From Lichtheimia corymbifera B2541 (lineage: Eukaryota; Mucoromycota; Mucoromycetes; Mucorales; Lichtheimiaceae): a stretch of DNA of 64,000 nucleotides. The notes below the pieces were generated by a model. The model had not been told where the DNA came from, made no database searches, and was given only the letters and a program-made list of their open reading frames with translations. The stretch covers positions 33,132-97,131 of the forward strand of contig JNEU01000651.1 in the NCBI GenBank assembly GCA_000697475.1, in the 5' to 3' direction. A program made the position numbers and the translations under genes. Numbering within the stretch: the first letter of the stretch is position 1; every line of letters starts with the position of its first letter. Of this stretch, positions 1 through 12,014 are shown in pieces.

Positions 1-390
1 GTGGCACATGGGTGTGCTTGGTGGGGGACTCCATAATCAAATTCAGAGAGAAGAGAAGGGCATATGATCCCGACGACAACGTCAAGTGCTATAGTTTATC
101 ACAAACATCCAAAAATGGTTGACATTCTCCACATGCATGCCATTCTTAGCATGGGTCGTTCTAGCTATTTTCCTTAATAACATCAAAGAGATAGCCACTT
201 TATCATACAAGGAATTACACATTGTTGATAGGAAGAAATCAGCAATTATTAAGTAATGTAGCAATGATATAACACAAATAGCAAAGGGTGTATGGGGACT
301 GGATATATATGCAAAGAAGGAACATCATCATGGGAGCTATGTAAGGGACTGGGATACAGCAAATGGTAGTATATAGTTGTAGTAGTAGGG
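1..390. other. Noncoding flank downstream of the RFX gene
   Basis: This stretch follows the stop codon of the minus-strand RFX-like gene and probably holds its 3' untranslated region. I see no convincing coding sequence, RNA gene or repeat in it. Confidence 0.5.
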
Positions 391-3078
391 TCAAACGATC
401 TCTGCTTCGAAAGGTGGTTTATCATTGGCATCAGTAGGTGGTTCAGCCAACCTGGCAATAACACCGGTGTTCTCGTTGGATCCGGAAGACAGAATAAAAG
501 GGTTCCCGCTGATGGAAGATGGCGATCGTTTCACCGATAGAGTAGCTGGAAAACGTGGTAGTGGAGGTGAAGCTGCTGCAGACTCTTGCGAGGAATGCCA
601 ATCGAAAGCCATCTTTGATAATTTCTGCTCCACAAGATAAAGAACCAAGTCATCAAAGAACGATTGCATGATCCGGAAACTCTCTGTGGGAGGGAGGTTG
701 TGAATATCCAATCCCCATGATAATACCATCCTCCTTAATGTCTTACCTTCGCTAGATGCATGGCTGGCGCTGAGATCTTTGATGAGCAGTGCGGTTAGGT
801 ATGTCCACTTGAAAATGAATTCCTTGGCATAAAACGTGTAGTCGTTTGGATCATTGGCCTTTGAAAGAAAAAACCATAGATGAATACCATCATATGCATC
901 AAATAATAAGGCCCCAATATCACTTACCCCATGAGGGCGTTGGTGTGTCGGGATACGCAGGAATCGATGGACAATGCCTTTGAGCCAAGTAATCCAGCAA
1001 TCAAGATCAGCGTTGGTAGATAGCAAATTGTAAACATCAAATTGCACTATAGAGGAATAAGTCAACTTGATCCAAGATATCTCCACACATAATACTTACA
1101 AATATGCTTGATTTGTTTTGGGTCACACTCGCATAGCCAATAGGACTGGTCAATCACATTGTCAAAGTCGATCGCAGCCCAATCATGCTGCATAATTTCC
1201 ACTGTTGGGGGATCCATGATCATGGCTGCCACGTCGTTGGCCAAAAAGTTGAGCTTTAGATGACGACGGAATTTGGATACAAAGACTTGAGCGACTGAAT
1301 ACAATGTTAATGTCAGCCTCATGATAGCACACTCCATGTCATTATGTCAAGAAGAATATGTACGCACCTGCCAGCTTTTTCAACACAAAGGTCTCGGGAT
1401 AATGGCCTCGTAGCGATTCTTCAATACAGGGCAGCAATTCTCCAGTGTACGTTCGGAGGCGATCAAGGGTGTTGAATGGGGTGGGTGTATACACCTTGGG
1501 AAGCACACTTGAAATGATGGTCTAGAAGAGGTCAAAAGAAGTTGTCAGTTTCCCCCATGATCTCCGCTATGAATACTATAGGTGCATCATACTCACGTCA
1601 TAGAGGGAACAATCCCATCGCCATACAGCTTCTGTGATATCTGGGGTGCTTCGAATGGCATTTCGGAAACGGTCAGGGAGCATGCGATAGAACGATTTAA
1701 TACCAGCAAACAGCTATGATTCAAGTAAAATGTAAGTGGGTCTACTACTTGGATTCACTTATTCTTTGTTTCCATCACTTGCCTCGTCAATTTGATTGTT
1801 TCTGATATAATCAAGGATCTCTTGACAATGTTGTTGATATGCTCGCGAAAACTCATGGGCGATCGTATTGTCCTTGAGAGTAGAAAACTGGAGCGGGGCA
1901 AAAGATGCAAGATGGATTGGCTCGTTATCCTCATATTTGAAGGCGATTGCTGCCACCGACGAGGCTGATGTGTAGCTACGATTCCATTGAGGACTTTGCG
2001 AAGAACATTGTTGTTGCTGGTAGCTGCTTAACGAGGCGGTGGTCATGCGTGGTGGTCCATTAACAAGCGCAAAGGGAGATGATCTTGTGTCTTGAATCAC
2101 GCTAATATATATGCACAATGACTTAATGGATATAGCCAATGTCCTTCTCCTTGATTGTACACATACCTTGGAACAATGGCAGATGATGCACGGCGTGATG
2201 AAGTGGTGATTGGGTAAGGGCTTGATGATGTAGAAATAGCACGTCGACGTTGTTGGCGTGTTCTGGGGGATGGTGCTGCTAAAATAACAGGTGCACTTGA
2301 TGATGTGGATGTTTCACTTGTTGATGTGGTGGTGGGAGCATCAGTTGGAATGAGACGAGGGGACGCATCCATACGGCGACGAATGCCACAATAATGATAT
2401 CTGGATTGGCCACGTACACCAAGACGTCGTGTCGTAATACGAGGAAAGATATGACGAATGAGCTTGCCAAAAGTAGCGCAGTTTACAGGCTGGATGTTGC
2501 GTGCTGTGCAAGTCGCTAGATAATCTTGATACATCCCACTGCGAGGAACATTGTGATTGTGCTCATAGTAATAATGGGAAATTGCCCTAGATCATCCAAT
2601 GTTAATAATATACAAAAAGGGTGATTCGAATACAAGCTTACCAGGTGAGCACAAAGTTGTTTTGGGCATGACCAGCTTGATCCTGAGCTCGATTGTCTCT
2701 GCTACCACGAGGTGTGCGTACAGCGCGTGGACGATGAATCACCACTGCATCTTCGTTATCACCCTCACCCTCCTCCTCCTCATGGAGTTGATCACGTTCC
2801 TGTTCCTCTTCTAAAACCACTGCTGGTGTTGAACGCGGTCGATCTGATTGCTGCTGCAATGAGCCCCCATGAGGCGATCTCGAAGGACTACAACATGAAT
2901 GAGACAGAGGTCAATGAGCATCTCAATACTTCCTTTCTCTTTGACACCTGCTTTACCTTTCTTCTTGAGAGACAGCGTTTTGACTGTTTGACGTTGTTGT
3001 CGTAGCAGCATCACTTGGGACTTCATTGGCAGGCACGTCTTGTCTGTTGCTGGAGGATGGTCGTTTGTTGTCGGCCAT
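391..3078 (-). CDS. RFX-family winged-helix transcription factor
   Basis: Nine exons (3078-2957, 2887-2642, 2586-2167, 2101-1783, 1713-1597, 1521-1368, 1294-1100, 1046-928, 858-391) join into a 719-residue open frame starting at [10 protein letters not shown]. An RFX DNA-binding domain lies near residues 115-185. It carries the family signature of a Tyr-rich lead-in, a conserved Pro-Arg-Ser, then [31 protein letters not shown] factors bind X-box sites; in fungi they control DNA-damage response and cell-cycle or morphogenesis genes. The C-terminal half ([14 protein letters not shown] onward) is helical and collinear with the extended RFX C-terminal region. Two gene-structure oddities: the intron at 1714-1782 needs a GC donor to keep the frame, and the intron at 859-927 is a multiple of three without a stop, so it could also be retained. 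Nuclear location is inferred from the family. Confidence 0.88.
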
Positions 3079-5150
3079 GATAAAAGGAAATGATAAGGGA
3101 AAGAAAAGAAAAGATTGGGAGTCCAACAGGATTAGAACAAGATATAATGAATGACATGCATGGTGGTTTTTGATGTCTCAGTTACATTGACTGCGTTCCT
3201 TTGTTTTATATCCCCTTCCCTCGATTTCATCAACTACATCCCATCCACTCTCCTCGTGTTCATTCTCTTTATCCAATGTCATTACTTTGATCAGTGATTT
3301 AGACTGCAAGAATGTTGGTGTTCACGCATAATCATGCAACTCGTGCTGACATGTTTGGCGTTTCGCGTGCGATTGTGTAACATGATTCAAATTCCTCCAC
3401 GAAAGAAGGTCATTGTTATTTGTCTGAAGTCGTTTTTCTTTGTATTTCATTATCAAAATAAAAATTTATATTGCACTGTAAGATAACAGATGCATGGATG
3501 TGTTTAACTTGTACTTGTTTGAAAATCATAATACTTGAGGATGGGTGCACGGATCATGCAGTGATGGAATCACGTGCTTGGAAGGCTATTATCTGAGGAG
3601 TAATGCAGTCCCGCACACGCCAAACAATAACCTTATATTCGAACCCTATTTTCGACATACGACAACATCGCCATGTAGAAGCTATTACCGACGCTATAAT
3701 GGATCATGCTATTCTTGCAGAATGAGGAGCACCATCATTGTTGGATCCAGCAATGTCCCCAGCAGCAAGAAAATGTGTTGCTGAAAATAGAAACATTCCA
3801 TGTTCTCTTTCCATTGGGCTTCTGGTTATTCTGGTTATTCTCCCATCTCTCTCCCTACTGTTGTCATTGTCATATACACAATCAACTCATCAACAATCAA
3901 ATTTACTTGATCTATGTGATACAATATGGCCCGTGTGGTGTGTATTTGTTCAGGTCCATGATTGCAATGTCGATCCAACGATTTACAAATCATCTCATCA
4001 ACGGGTCTTTAGACCGATAAACGCCCAACTTCACACCCCAAGATGCGCTGATCTACTTTACATGCATGGCTAGTATACTCAATGCACCCCGATTAGCGGA
4101 GCTCCTGAAAATCCTTCATTTGCATAGCTATCGTGAGCATACATGTAGGAGCAACAACAACAAAAAATGGTAGTAAGCGGCGATCCATGCATGCACCTAT
4201 GATATAGCATGCTTTGGGATATACTAATTGTGAATGGTAAACCGAATACATGTGCTATGGTAGATATCATCAGGGAGTTTAAGGGCGGGGATCATCAGCT
4301 GATAAGGTATTCTTATTGCTGAAGCGGATTTTCGGTAAGATTCAAGTTGCCATTCCGATCGTTTTGGTACACAAGATCAATGCAGATCCAGATACGTTCC
4401 TGTCATTATGCTTTTCTTTGCTGTTACTCTAGACATGAAACGTAAAATAGATCCAAGAAAACGTTTCAGATCATTGAAGGCTGCTTGTACGTACCCAAAA
4501 ATGGGCATTCCAGCCTTTTCACGTTGATCCACAAAAGGCATTTCCCAAGACCAATGTCAAAAGAAAAGGGGTGGATGAGTAGTAATAAGCAAGCAATTGA
4601 GAAAGCTGTACATGAAATGCATCTAATGGCTTAAGCAATGCAGCCTTACATAGTAGGTTGTGTGGATGGATCGACAACCAAACCATTTTTGGGGATTAAA
4701 GTCTCCTCATCCTAGCAACCCCCTTCCCCTATACCTCGTTTTTACAGATCCATGTGCCGATGGATACATTCATTGATACTCAAAATACACTGCGGCAACT
4801 TGATTAGAAATACAACTACCACTACCGGTTAGCGGACCACATTTGTACGAGGAGGAGGAGGAGGATGAAACGCAGACTTTTTTTTTCTTGGGGCTTCCTG
4901 TGGCAAAAGTTGAGACGTAGTCCATGTATGGAATAAAAGGGATACCCAAAGTAAACCATATGGAGTTATGTTTATAGTTACAGCTCGATGCTCCTTTTGA
5001 CGATATCCCAAAAAAGAGAGAGAGAGAGCAGAATTGAATGTTGCACACCGATTGTGATGTGCCTGAGAATATGGGACGATCCAGACGCGCATTATCGGGA
5101 CCAATGAACACGCGCGTCAATGACTCGGCAGAATTGCATCATTGCAAAAC
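3079..5150. other. Intergenic region between divergent genes
   Basis: About 2 kb separates the divergent RFX and PIN-like genes. Open frames here are short, begin without clear promoters and show no recognisable domain, so I do not call genes. It should hold both promoters. Pyrimidine-rich tracts lie on either side. Confidence 0.45.
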
Positions 5151-5153
5151 GTT

Positions 5154-5160
5154 TATATAG
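5154..5160 (+). promoter_or_regulatory. TATA box of the PIN-like carrier gene
   Basis: The sequence GTTTATATAG sits about 70 bases before the start codon and is followed by a C/T-rich leader. The same 10-mer occurs upstream of the kelch-kinase gene (15235-15244, other strand). Confidence 0.55.
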
Positions 5161-5226
5161 GCCCATTGTCATCCCCCACTCCTTTTCATTTTTTTTCTTC
5201 GTCATTACGTCTTTGTCTTTTTCAAA

Positions 5227-6962
5227 ATGATGTTCAACCTGATAATATCGGCTGCACAAGTAGGATTACAACAACAACATGAGTTTCCATGAAGGGAAAT
5301 GCTAAATGATCCATCATCATACATAGTCCATCCTTCAAGTCATGGTCATTGTAGCATTTGGCTACATTCTTACAAGAGGTGGATATATCAGCAATGACAA
5401 ACAAAAGGTAAATCAACATATAATATGGTGAGAAGAAGAATGCATGATTGATCTTTTCCCAATAGTGGCTGTCCAAGTTGAACCTTGTATTCTTTACACC
5501 ATGCCTCCTCTTTTCAAACATTGCATCTGTCATTTCATTCGAGAAGCTACTTGCATACTGGCCGATCCCTATTTTTTATAGCATCTTTGCCCTTATCTCA
5601 TTTTCCGCTGCACATGGCATCAGCCGTGCTGTTCGAGTCAAGCCTGTCTACCGTCGTTTTATCGTTGCATGCACCATGTTTTCCAATACCAACTCCTTAC
5701 CAGTGGCTGTCATTTCGAGCTTGGCCTTATCAGAAGCCGGACAAATCCTATATTGGGGTGTCGATGATTCACAGCAAGCTGTGGCTGCAAGGTATGTATC
5801 ATCATCAAGCCCCTACGTACCTACCTACCTACCTACCTGCCAATCCCCCCTCTTTTGAATATCGAAACCTTAATGAGCTTTGATTGATCAACTCTCTCTC
5901 CGTATTTGTGCTGATACACGCGTTCCTTCTTTGTTTTCTTTCTTCAGGGGCATTACCTATGCATTGCTGTATGCTATCTTTGGAAACCTTTTACGTTGGT
6001 CCTATGGCTACAGCTTGCTTTCATCTGAAGAAGATCCAACCATCAGCGATGATCAAGACAAGCAAAGCAGTATTCTCACAGGAAGAGAACATCATCGAGA
6101 TGAGATTGTGTATGCCGAATATGGAGCAGCTGACATGTATCGTCGTCGTGCTAGTTCAATCACGTTACCGGGCACTGACCACCATCTTGGTACACAAGCT
6201 ACCACGACTACTAACAAGGCATCTTTGAACAGCCGGGGAGGCCAAGTCAATGAATCCACTGCACTTTTATCCTCCTCCATGGATCATCAAGTTATTGAAA
6301 ATGACGATGACGATGATGATGCTCGTTCTACTACAAAGACACTTGTGGTAGTGGATTGGGCCCGGTCCATTCATCAATCCATGACCCCACCCTTGTACGC
6401 AGCATTGCTTGCATTGATTGTTGGACTTGTTCCCTTTCTTAAGCAGCTCATGTATCACAGTATATTGTACCCCACTATCACCAGTGCTATTCAATCCTGC
6501 AGCAAAGCCTCGGTTCCCATCACGCTTGTTTGTCTCGGTGCACAACTCAAAGATATCTCTTCTCAAACATCATCATCATCATCACCGGATGCATTGGGAT
6601 TAGAACAAGAAGAGGAAGGTCAACAACAACAACAAGTTGATCCCAAGCCAATAGCCACAGCCATTGGTATCCGCATGGGATTAGTGCCATTGATAGTAAT
6701 CCCACTGGTGCTTGCTTTTGTAAAGTACAACGGTGTTGCATGGTCGTCTGTATCGGTGGCCACGGATCCAGTATTTGGTGTCATGATGATTATCCTTGGT
6801 TGCACTCCCACGGCCATCAATCTGGTGCAAATCTCTCAGGTGACAGGTGCCTTTGAAAAGGAAATGCTGCGTGTACTCTTTTGGAGTTACGGTGTTGTCT
6901 GTATCCCCGTATTCACTATGATCATCTTTGCTGCTCTCAACATTGTCCATTTGTTCGTCTAA
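5227..6962 (+). CDS. PIN-like / auxin efflux carrier family membrane transporter
   Basis: Four exons (5227-5259, 5327-5407, 5466-5791, 5948-6962) give 484 residues. The frame begins MMFNLIISAAQ and continues into a hydrophobic helix, then the family hallmark KLNLVFFTPCLLFSNIAS. This matches the membrane transport protein family (PF03547) that includes plant PIN/PILS carriers and fungal ECM3-like proteins. Hydrophobic helices fall in an N-terminal block of about five and a C-terminal block of about five. They are separated by a charged central loop (about residues 190-300) rich in Ser, Asp and Glu. A second acidic, Gln-rich loop follows near residue 370. Family members sit in ER or plasma membranes; the substrate cannot be told from sequence. 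The very short first exon is supported by frame continuity and by the TATA box upstream. The intron at 5792-5947 contains a CTAC tandem repeat. Confidence 0.87.
5812..5838 (+). repeat. CTAC tetranucleotide microsatellite in an intron
   Basis: Six or so tandem CTAC units lie inside the third intron of the PIN-like carrier gene. A length polymorphism here would not alter the protein. Confidence 0.7.
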
Positions 6963-7280
6963 AATACCCCACTCCCCCATTCTTGTGTATACCAATTTTT
7001 TACCCATAACCATAGAATGCACCCAAATCCCTTGTGTTGTGAGTGGTGTTTCCTTGTAAATACATATTGCCTCCTTTTTTCACTCCCATCAACATGCAGA
7101 AGACAATAAAAAGCCATGCAACGAAGATCATTTTAAACCTTGTTTTCATTCTAAAGGGAATACTATAGCGTAAGGTAAGAGATTGGGGTTGATGATGATG
7201 ATGGTGGAATCATTAATAGCACTAGTATACTTGTGGAAATGTGTGGGTGTATAGAGTAATGTACAAAGGAGGGTATATAA
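6963..7280. other. Short intergenic region between convergent genes
   Basis: This holds the 3' ends of two convergent genes. It is AT-rich with several AATAAA-like words (for example near 7105). No gene is visible. Confidence 0.5.
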
Positions 7281-9841
7281 TTAAGCAGGAGCCTTCCATG
7301 CTGGTGCATTCGGATTTAAGCGACTTGTGTTGTGATGATGGTCCTTGGTTGGTAACTTGACAGTGTATTGGGAGAGTCGGCCGTTAATCTCGGTTGTAAA
7401 TGTCAAATGACCTTCCTCATTCATAAAATAACTCTGTCGTTGTTGTTGATCATTGTGTTTGCGAGGAGGTGCTGTTCTGGAATGATTGCTGGGAGTGGGA
7501 GAGGTAGAAACAGGTGGTGCCATCATGGATCTATGTTTTCTTTGTCGGTCGATTGCTCCATTATTACGACGTAAAGCTGTAGTAGTAGCAGTAGAAGAAG
7601 TGGGTTGATCAATGACGGTGAGAGGAGGTGTGGATGCGAGCAAGCGTTTGTTTTCTCTTTCAAGCATGCTGATTCGTTTGTCAAGATCAGGTCGCTCTTG
7701 CACCAAAGCTGTGTATTTGCATTCGAGCTCGTGATACTTTTGTTCCCAGATTTCTTCACTATTCACTACGTCTGCCCAATCTGGTGATCCATCACCACCA
7801 CCTTGTTTAGAGATCATCACTGGTTCAGTTTGGAGTTCGGCATCTACAGCTGATACGCACGGACCCTTGACATCTCGAGCTGTAATCCGCTTTCGTAGAG
7901 TATCCAATTGCTTTCGAAGTTCAGCCGTTTCTTCCTTCAATGCCTCCAATTCAGATGCTTGTGCAATGGATTTGAGTTGTTGAGCATTGATCTCACTTTC
8001 AAGCTCGATCCTTTGCTTACGCAACATATCCAATTCATCCTCTTCATCCGTATCCTGACGTGTAGTACCACCCACAAGTTGCCGATCCAATCGTGTGAGA
8101 ATCGATGCACCCAATTCCAAAATCTCTCGTTTTTGGTCTTCATAGAATCGACGTGCTTCACGATGACTCTCAGTAGCACGCCAAACAATCTCGGAAATGC
8201 TTTCTTTGAGCCGACTTTCGACAATCTCATCAATGCTGTGAAGCAATCGTTGGTGTGATTGATCATTTGTGGTGGTCGTTGTATGGGTAGTATTGTAGTC
8301 GGATGATGATTGAGGCGGAGGTGGTGGGGGTGGTGGTAACTAATCATGGAATAGAAGGTGAATACATGGTCCACACAAAGCTCTCTCTTCCCACACACAT
8401 AAACACAGGATTTGCATGAATACATACCATTCCACTTTCGCTCAATTTGCGTAACGCCATAAATCTCGGGCTTACAGCACTTGTTCCACTGCTTTTACTC
8501 GTACTCGTTTGTGGTTTAACCTCATGTTCCTTCTCTTGTTGTTGTTGTTGTTGTTGTTGATTCAATGAGGAACGTCGTCGATCCATAGGTGATGATGATG
8601 CATGATAATGATCCTGATGCACTGATGGTGGATGTGAAGTGATTCTTGAGGTACGTCGTGAACGAATCAAATGAGGAGGTGGTCGTAGAGGAAATGCATG
8701 AGCGCCGTACAATGATTCTTCATCTGAAGTGCGTGTCTGAGAATTTTCACGTGGATAACTCGATCCGTCATGATGCATCCAGGCAGGTGGTCGTTCCACC
8801 ATGGGCGATAATATCACATCTTGAATCACATCACTTCCTGCAATGCGTACACTGATAGTGGGTGTCTCAGGTTCCAAACCGTATCCATGGGGAGTTGTAG
8901 GATGAGGTGTACGCGCCAATCGTGCTCCTGCTACTGCTGGTGTATGCATACCACCACCATGAGGATGAGGCGTCAATGGTGCTCCAGCTGCAAGAAAAGG
9001 TGCTCCAGGTGAAAAGTAATCATTGGATGGAAATGTAAACACAGAGTTCGGCGGTAATGCAATGGTGCCAGGTGCTGCACGATGATGCTTTGGTGTTGTT
9101 GAAGGTACTCCTTGTTGTTGTTGTGATGATGGATCCATCTTTGCTGCTAGCCTCTTTTGTGTCATCCCAGGATCCTCATTACTGCTATTGTTATTATTCA
9201 TCTAATACCATCCATGGATCAGTCTACATATACCACCCCATACGCGAGAATAGTGTACCCCAAAAATACCTCTTGTAGCTTGTCAAATAGATCGTCTTCC
9301 ACATCCGTCTCATCGGTATCGACATCGTCGTCATCGCTTGGACCCTGGGGCTCATCACGTTGGCTATTGTGGCCTTCTTGGTCATGGCGTGGTGCAATGG
9401 CTGATTTACCTCGTTCTGGCAAGTTCACCAAAGGAGGAGGAACCTTTTCCAGATAGGCCGAGAAAATTTCACGAGATTGTGTCTCAGGAAGCTGTTGATA
9501 TGATAAGAATGGATGATGATGATGATGGAATAAATAAATTGATTGCCTACATGTTCTTTCGATGATCCTTTATCTGAACGGTTGGTCTTTTTGACCTTGC
9601 CATGGTTACTGAGTGGTTGTACGTGAGAAGATGATTCTGGTAACGACATTGAATAGTTCTTTGGCATGGTGGATGATGATGATGATGACGACGGTAGAGA
9701 TTGATGTTTTGCTGCTCGACTAGTGGGAACATGAGCACCTGTGGTAGTAGTAGTAGTAGTAGTAGTGTTGTCGTTTGACATGGTAGCAACAACAGAGAAA
9801 GAAGGATGAGGAGTAAAAGAAGAAAGAAGAGCAGCTGTCAT
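7281..9841 (-). CDS. Coiled-coil protein with C-terminal PAM2w-like motif
   Basis: Four exons (9841-9551, 9491-9270, 9201-8428, 8339-7281), all joined in phase 0, give 781 residues. I do not recognise a catalytic domain. Residues 1-430 are low complexity (Thr, Ser, Gln and Pro runs) with an acidic patch near 150. Residues about 460-575 and 610-650 are predicted coiled coil, with regular leucines and many Glu, Lys and Arg. The final residues read SRLNPNAPAWKAPA, which fits the PAM2 consensus for binding the MLLE domain of poly(A)-binding protein. Trp replaces the usual Phe, as in the PAM2w variant of LARP4. This suggests a cytoplasmic mRNA-associated adaptor. The start could instead be the downstream Met at 9781 (MSNDNTTTT); the pyrimidine-rich stretch before 9841 looks like a leader. 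Confidence 0.72.
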
Positions 9842-11068
9842 TAAACCAAGGAGAGAGTAAAAAAAAAAGAGAGAGAGAGAGGAAGAGAGAAGAGAGGGTA
9901 ATCAACGCCTGTAACCCAATATTTTTTCGTCTTGTTGATTACTCTCGCTCACTCTCTCTCATTCTTTCATGCCTTTATCACTCAAAAGTCAGTCCCAGCT
10001 ACCGATCGTGGCTCGTTTGCCATAGCAGGTAACCTCCCCTCAAGTTATTTCAACGTGGCCATGTCACACAAAGAAATGTATCTCTTACCCTTTCATCCAA
10101 TCATCCCATTTGGTCCCCATCTTGTTCTCCACGTGTGATGTTGCACCTTGACAGTTGCCGCCTTTAGTTTACTATTGCTGTCACCCCCCAAATTATTATT
10201 GTGTATAGGGTCTTCCTCACACTATCTAAGCCTAATTGCATCATTTGTGAGCGCTTTAAATGTGAATCATGCCATCCTCATCCAATCGAAGAGACAAGCT
10301 TTTATTACTTTGTAAAGAACCAATAACAATACAGATCCCAATTCACCATCTGTCAACCCATATCCTTTTACATTTCACCCCATTAAGGTAGGGTGTCCCT
10401 TTCCTCATCTCTCCCTCCCCCCCCCACCAACCAGCCATCATCTCCTCCCCACCTTTCGGGTGCATCCATTCACAAATACAAAAAAACAAGGTTGCATGAA
10501 AAACGTGATGATAGACATCAAAAAGGGTACGAGACGATGATGATATGCGGGGGATAATCTTGTACAAGTACACACACATCTATCTAGGTACACTAACACA
10601 CATTACAGCAAGGAGGTGAAAAGTCGGTGCTGTATTCTGCACATGGGGGAAGTTGCTTATTATTGTTCAAATGTTGTCTTGGCTTTGGGCATTTTTAGTG
10701 AGCGACGGCGATCATCCCTGGGTTTCCTCTTAATTTGTATACTTGCAACCAAGGCTCAGCTTTGTACTACTTTTGGATGTGTTGTACTTGCCAAATGGTC
10801 TCTGTTTGTGATCTCGCATTTTCTGCTAAATCTCAGACATTATAAGATACATTCTATATACAACGATACGTATATACATAACAACGAGGAGAAAGAGCTC
10901 CTAATGGTGGTGATACATTATCCTTGGACCCCCTTAACGTTCGGCTTAATGTGTTCAAATCCCACGTGCAATACAATGCTCCCTCATCTCCTTGAACGTA
11001 CAATGCACATGCATTATGGATATCAACCTCCTCGGGATATATGGCCAATGCATGCTTTCAATTGACAT
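9842..11068. other. Intergenic region without a clear gene
   Basis: Upstream of the coiled-coil gene there is a GA/CT-rich stretch (9850-9900) and then AT-rich sequence with C-rich runs near 10415. Open frames are short and unconvincing. A tRNA-like T-loop near 10945 does not pair. Confidence 0.4.
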
Positions 11069-11674
11069 GTGTTTTACACCATTTGGCAACAGAATGCCAT
11101 CGTATCCATGGAGATTGCCCTTGCGTGGTACCGAAATTGGGATCCAGACACTGATTGGGTGGTTGTGGTTGCCCCCCACTCCTCCTTCAATTTCCTCCCC
11201 GCTGCTGCGAAACGCGTCTCTCTATCACTCTTTCGAAAAGGATTTTACTGGGACACAACGACCGCGTTGCATCATTGAAGAAATGGCATTTATTGCACAA
11301 CAGCAGAGGATTTGACCGACTGTCGATATATGAGCGACTTGCTGGAACAGAGATCTGAGACTGCAACAGGTTGGGGAAAGGTGGAATCTACTTTGTGGAG
11401 AGTGAACGAGATTGGGATGGACATGCCATGGTGCAGGTAAGCAATGGGGTGGGGGTGATCTCGGTTATAACAAGGCAATCGTTTTTAACATGCTATCTTA
11501 GACCATTTTGCAGTGTTGAGCTCGCCAGTGAACGACAAATACCCAAAGCTCGAGAGTTCCTTTCAACCATGTGAGCAACAAAAAAGTAGTTTTCAATCGG
11601 AGGCATATCAAGAGCAACATACCGGCAACTTGGGTCAACCTTGGTGTTTTGGACATCCATCTTGATTTCCCTAT
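11069..11674 (+). pseudogene. Unidentified coding stretch with an in-frame stop
   Basis: One frame reads through 11069-11434 with coding-like composition (for example DWVVVVAPHSSFNFLP and TEIAL-type helices) but is interrupted by a TGA at 11276-11278. It continues across a standard intron (11435-11502, donor GTAAGC, acceptor TTAG) into an exon encoding CSVELASERQIPKAREFLS. A further possible intron near 11573-11615 leads to a hydrophobic ending LVFWTSILISL. No start codon lies in frame upstream. I do not recognise the protein. It is either a decayed gene, or an intact one with an unrecognised intron across the stop. Confidence 0.4.
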
Positions 11675-12014
11675 GATGAGACAAAGGCGAATGCTATGCA
11701 ACCGCTTCGATGGATCGATTCGGGTTATAAATGAGCTCACTTTTTTCATATTATCTCTGAGGGAAGGAGGTACGCATCAAGCGGATGAGGATGGTGAGTA
11801 GAATATGTAGGAAGGAATAGTTATTTAGATAGCAAATGCAAATAAACCCTTGATCAGACGATATACTGTGGTTATAACTTCGGGCTACTCGCCAAATACA
11901 TTATGGCTATCAAAGCAAACACATCGACACTAAATACTAGTTTAATGATGAAGGCATAGGGTGTATAAACAGGTCTGTACAAAATGGTATCATCTCTTGA
12001 GGCTATATACAATT
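11675..12014. other. Short intergenic region
   Basis: AT-rich sequence downstream of both the broken coding stretch and the minus-strand kelch kinase. It probably contains the kinase 3' untranslated region. Nothing else is visible. Confidence 0.45.

Noticed and set aside
3620..3660. TTCGAACCC word resembling a tRNA T-loop
   Set aside because: The arms do not pair and no cloverleaf can be drawn on either strand.
3545..4073. Overlapping open frames of 79-111 codons
   Set aside because: Three frames overlap with similar scores and none has recognisable features. AT-rich intergenic sequence explains them.
4770..5120. 116-codon open frame on the minus strand
   Set aside because: It lacks an ATG in the expected place and contains a serine run from a GGA microsatellite. 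It overlaps the promoter region of the carrier gene.
10923..10990. tRNA-like T-loop (TTCAAAT) near 10945
   Set aside because: The flanking bases do not pair as a T-stem and there is no acceptor stem, D-arm or anticodon arm around it.
10616..11065. 149-codon open frame on the plus strand
   Set aside because: Its composition is atypical, it has no domain, and it is not followed by splice signals that extend it. It is probably chance.
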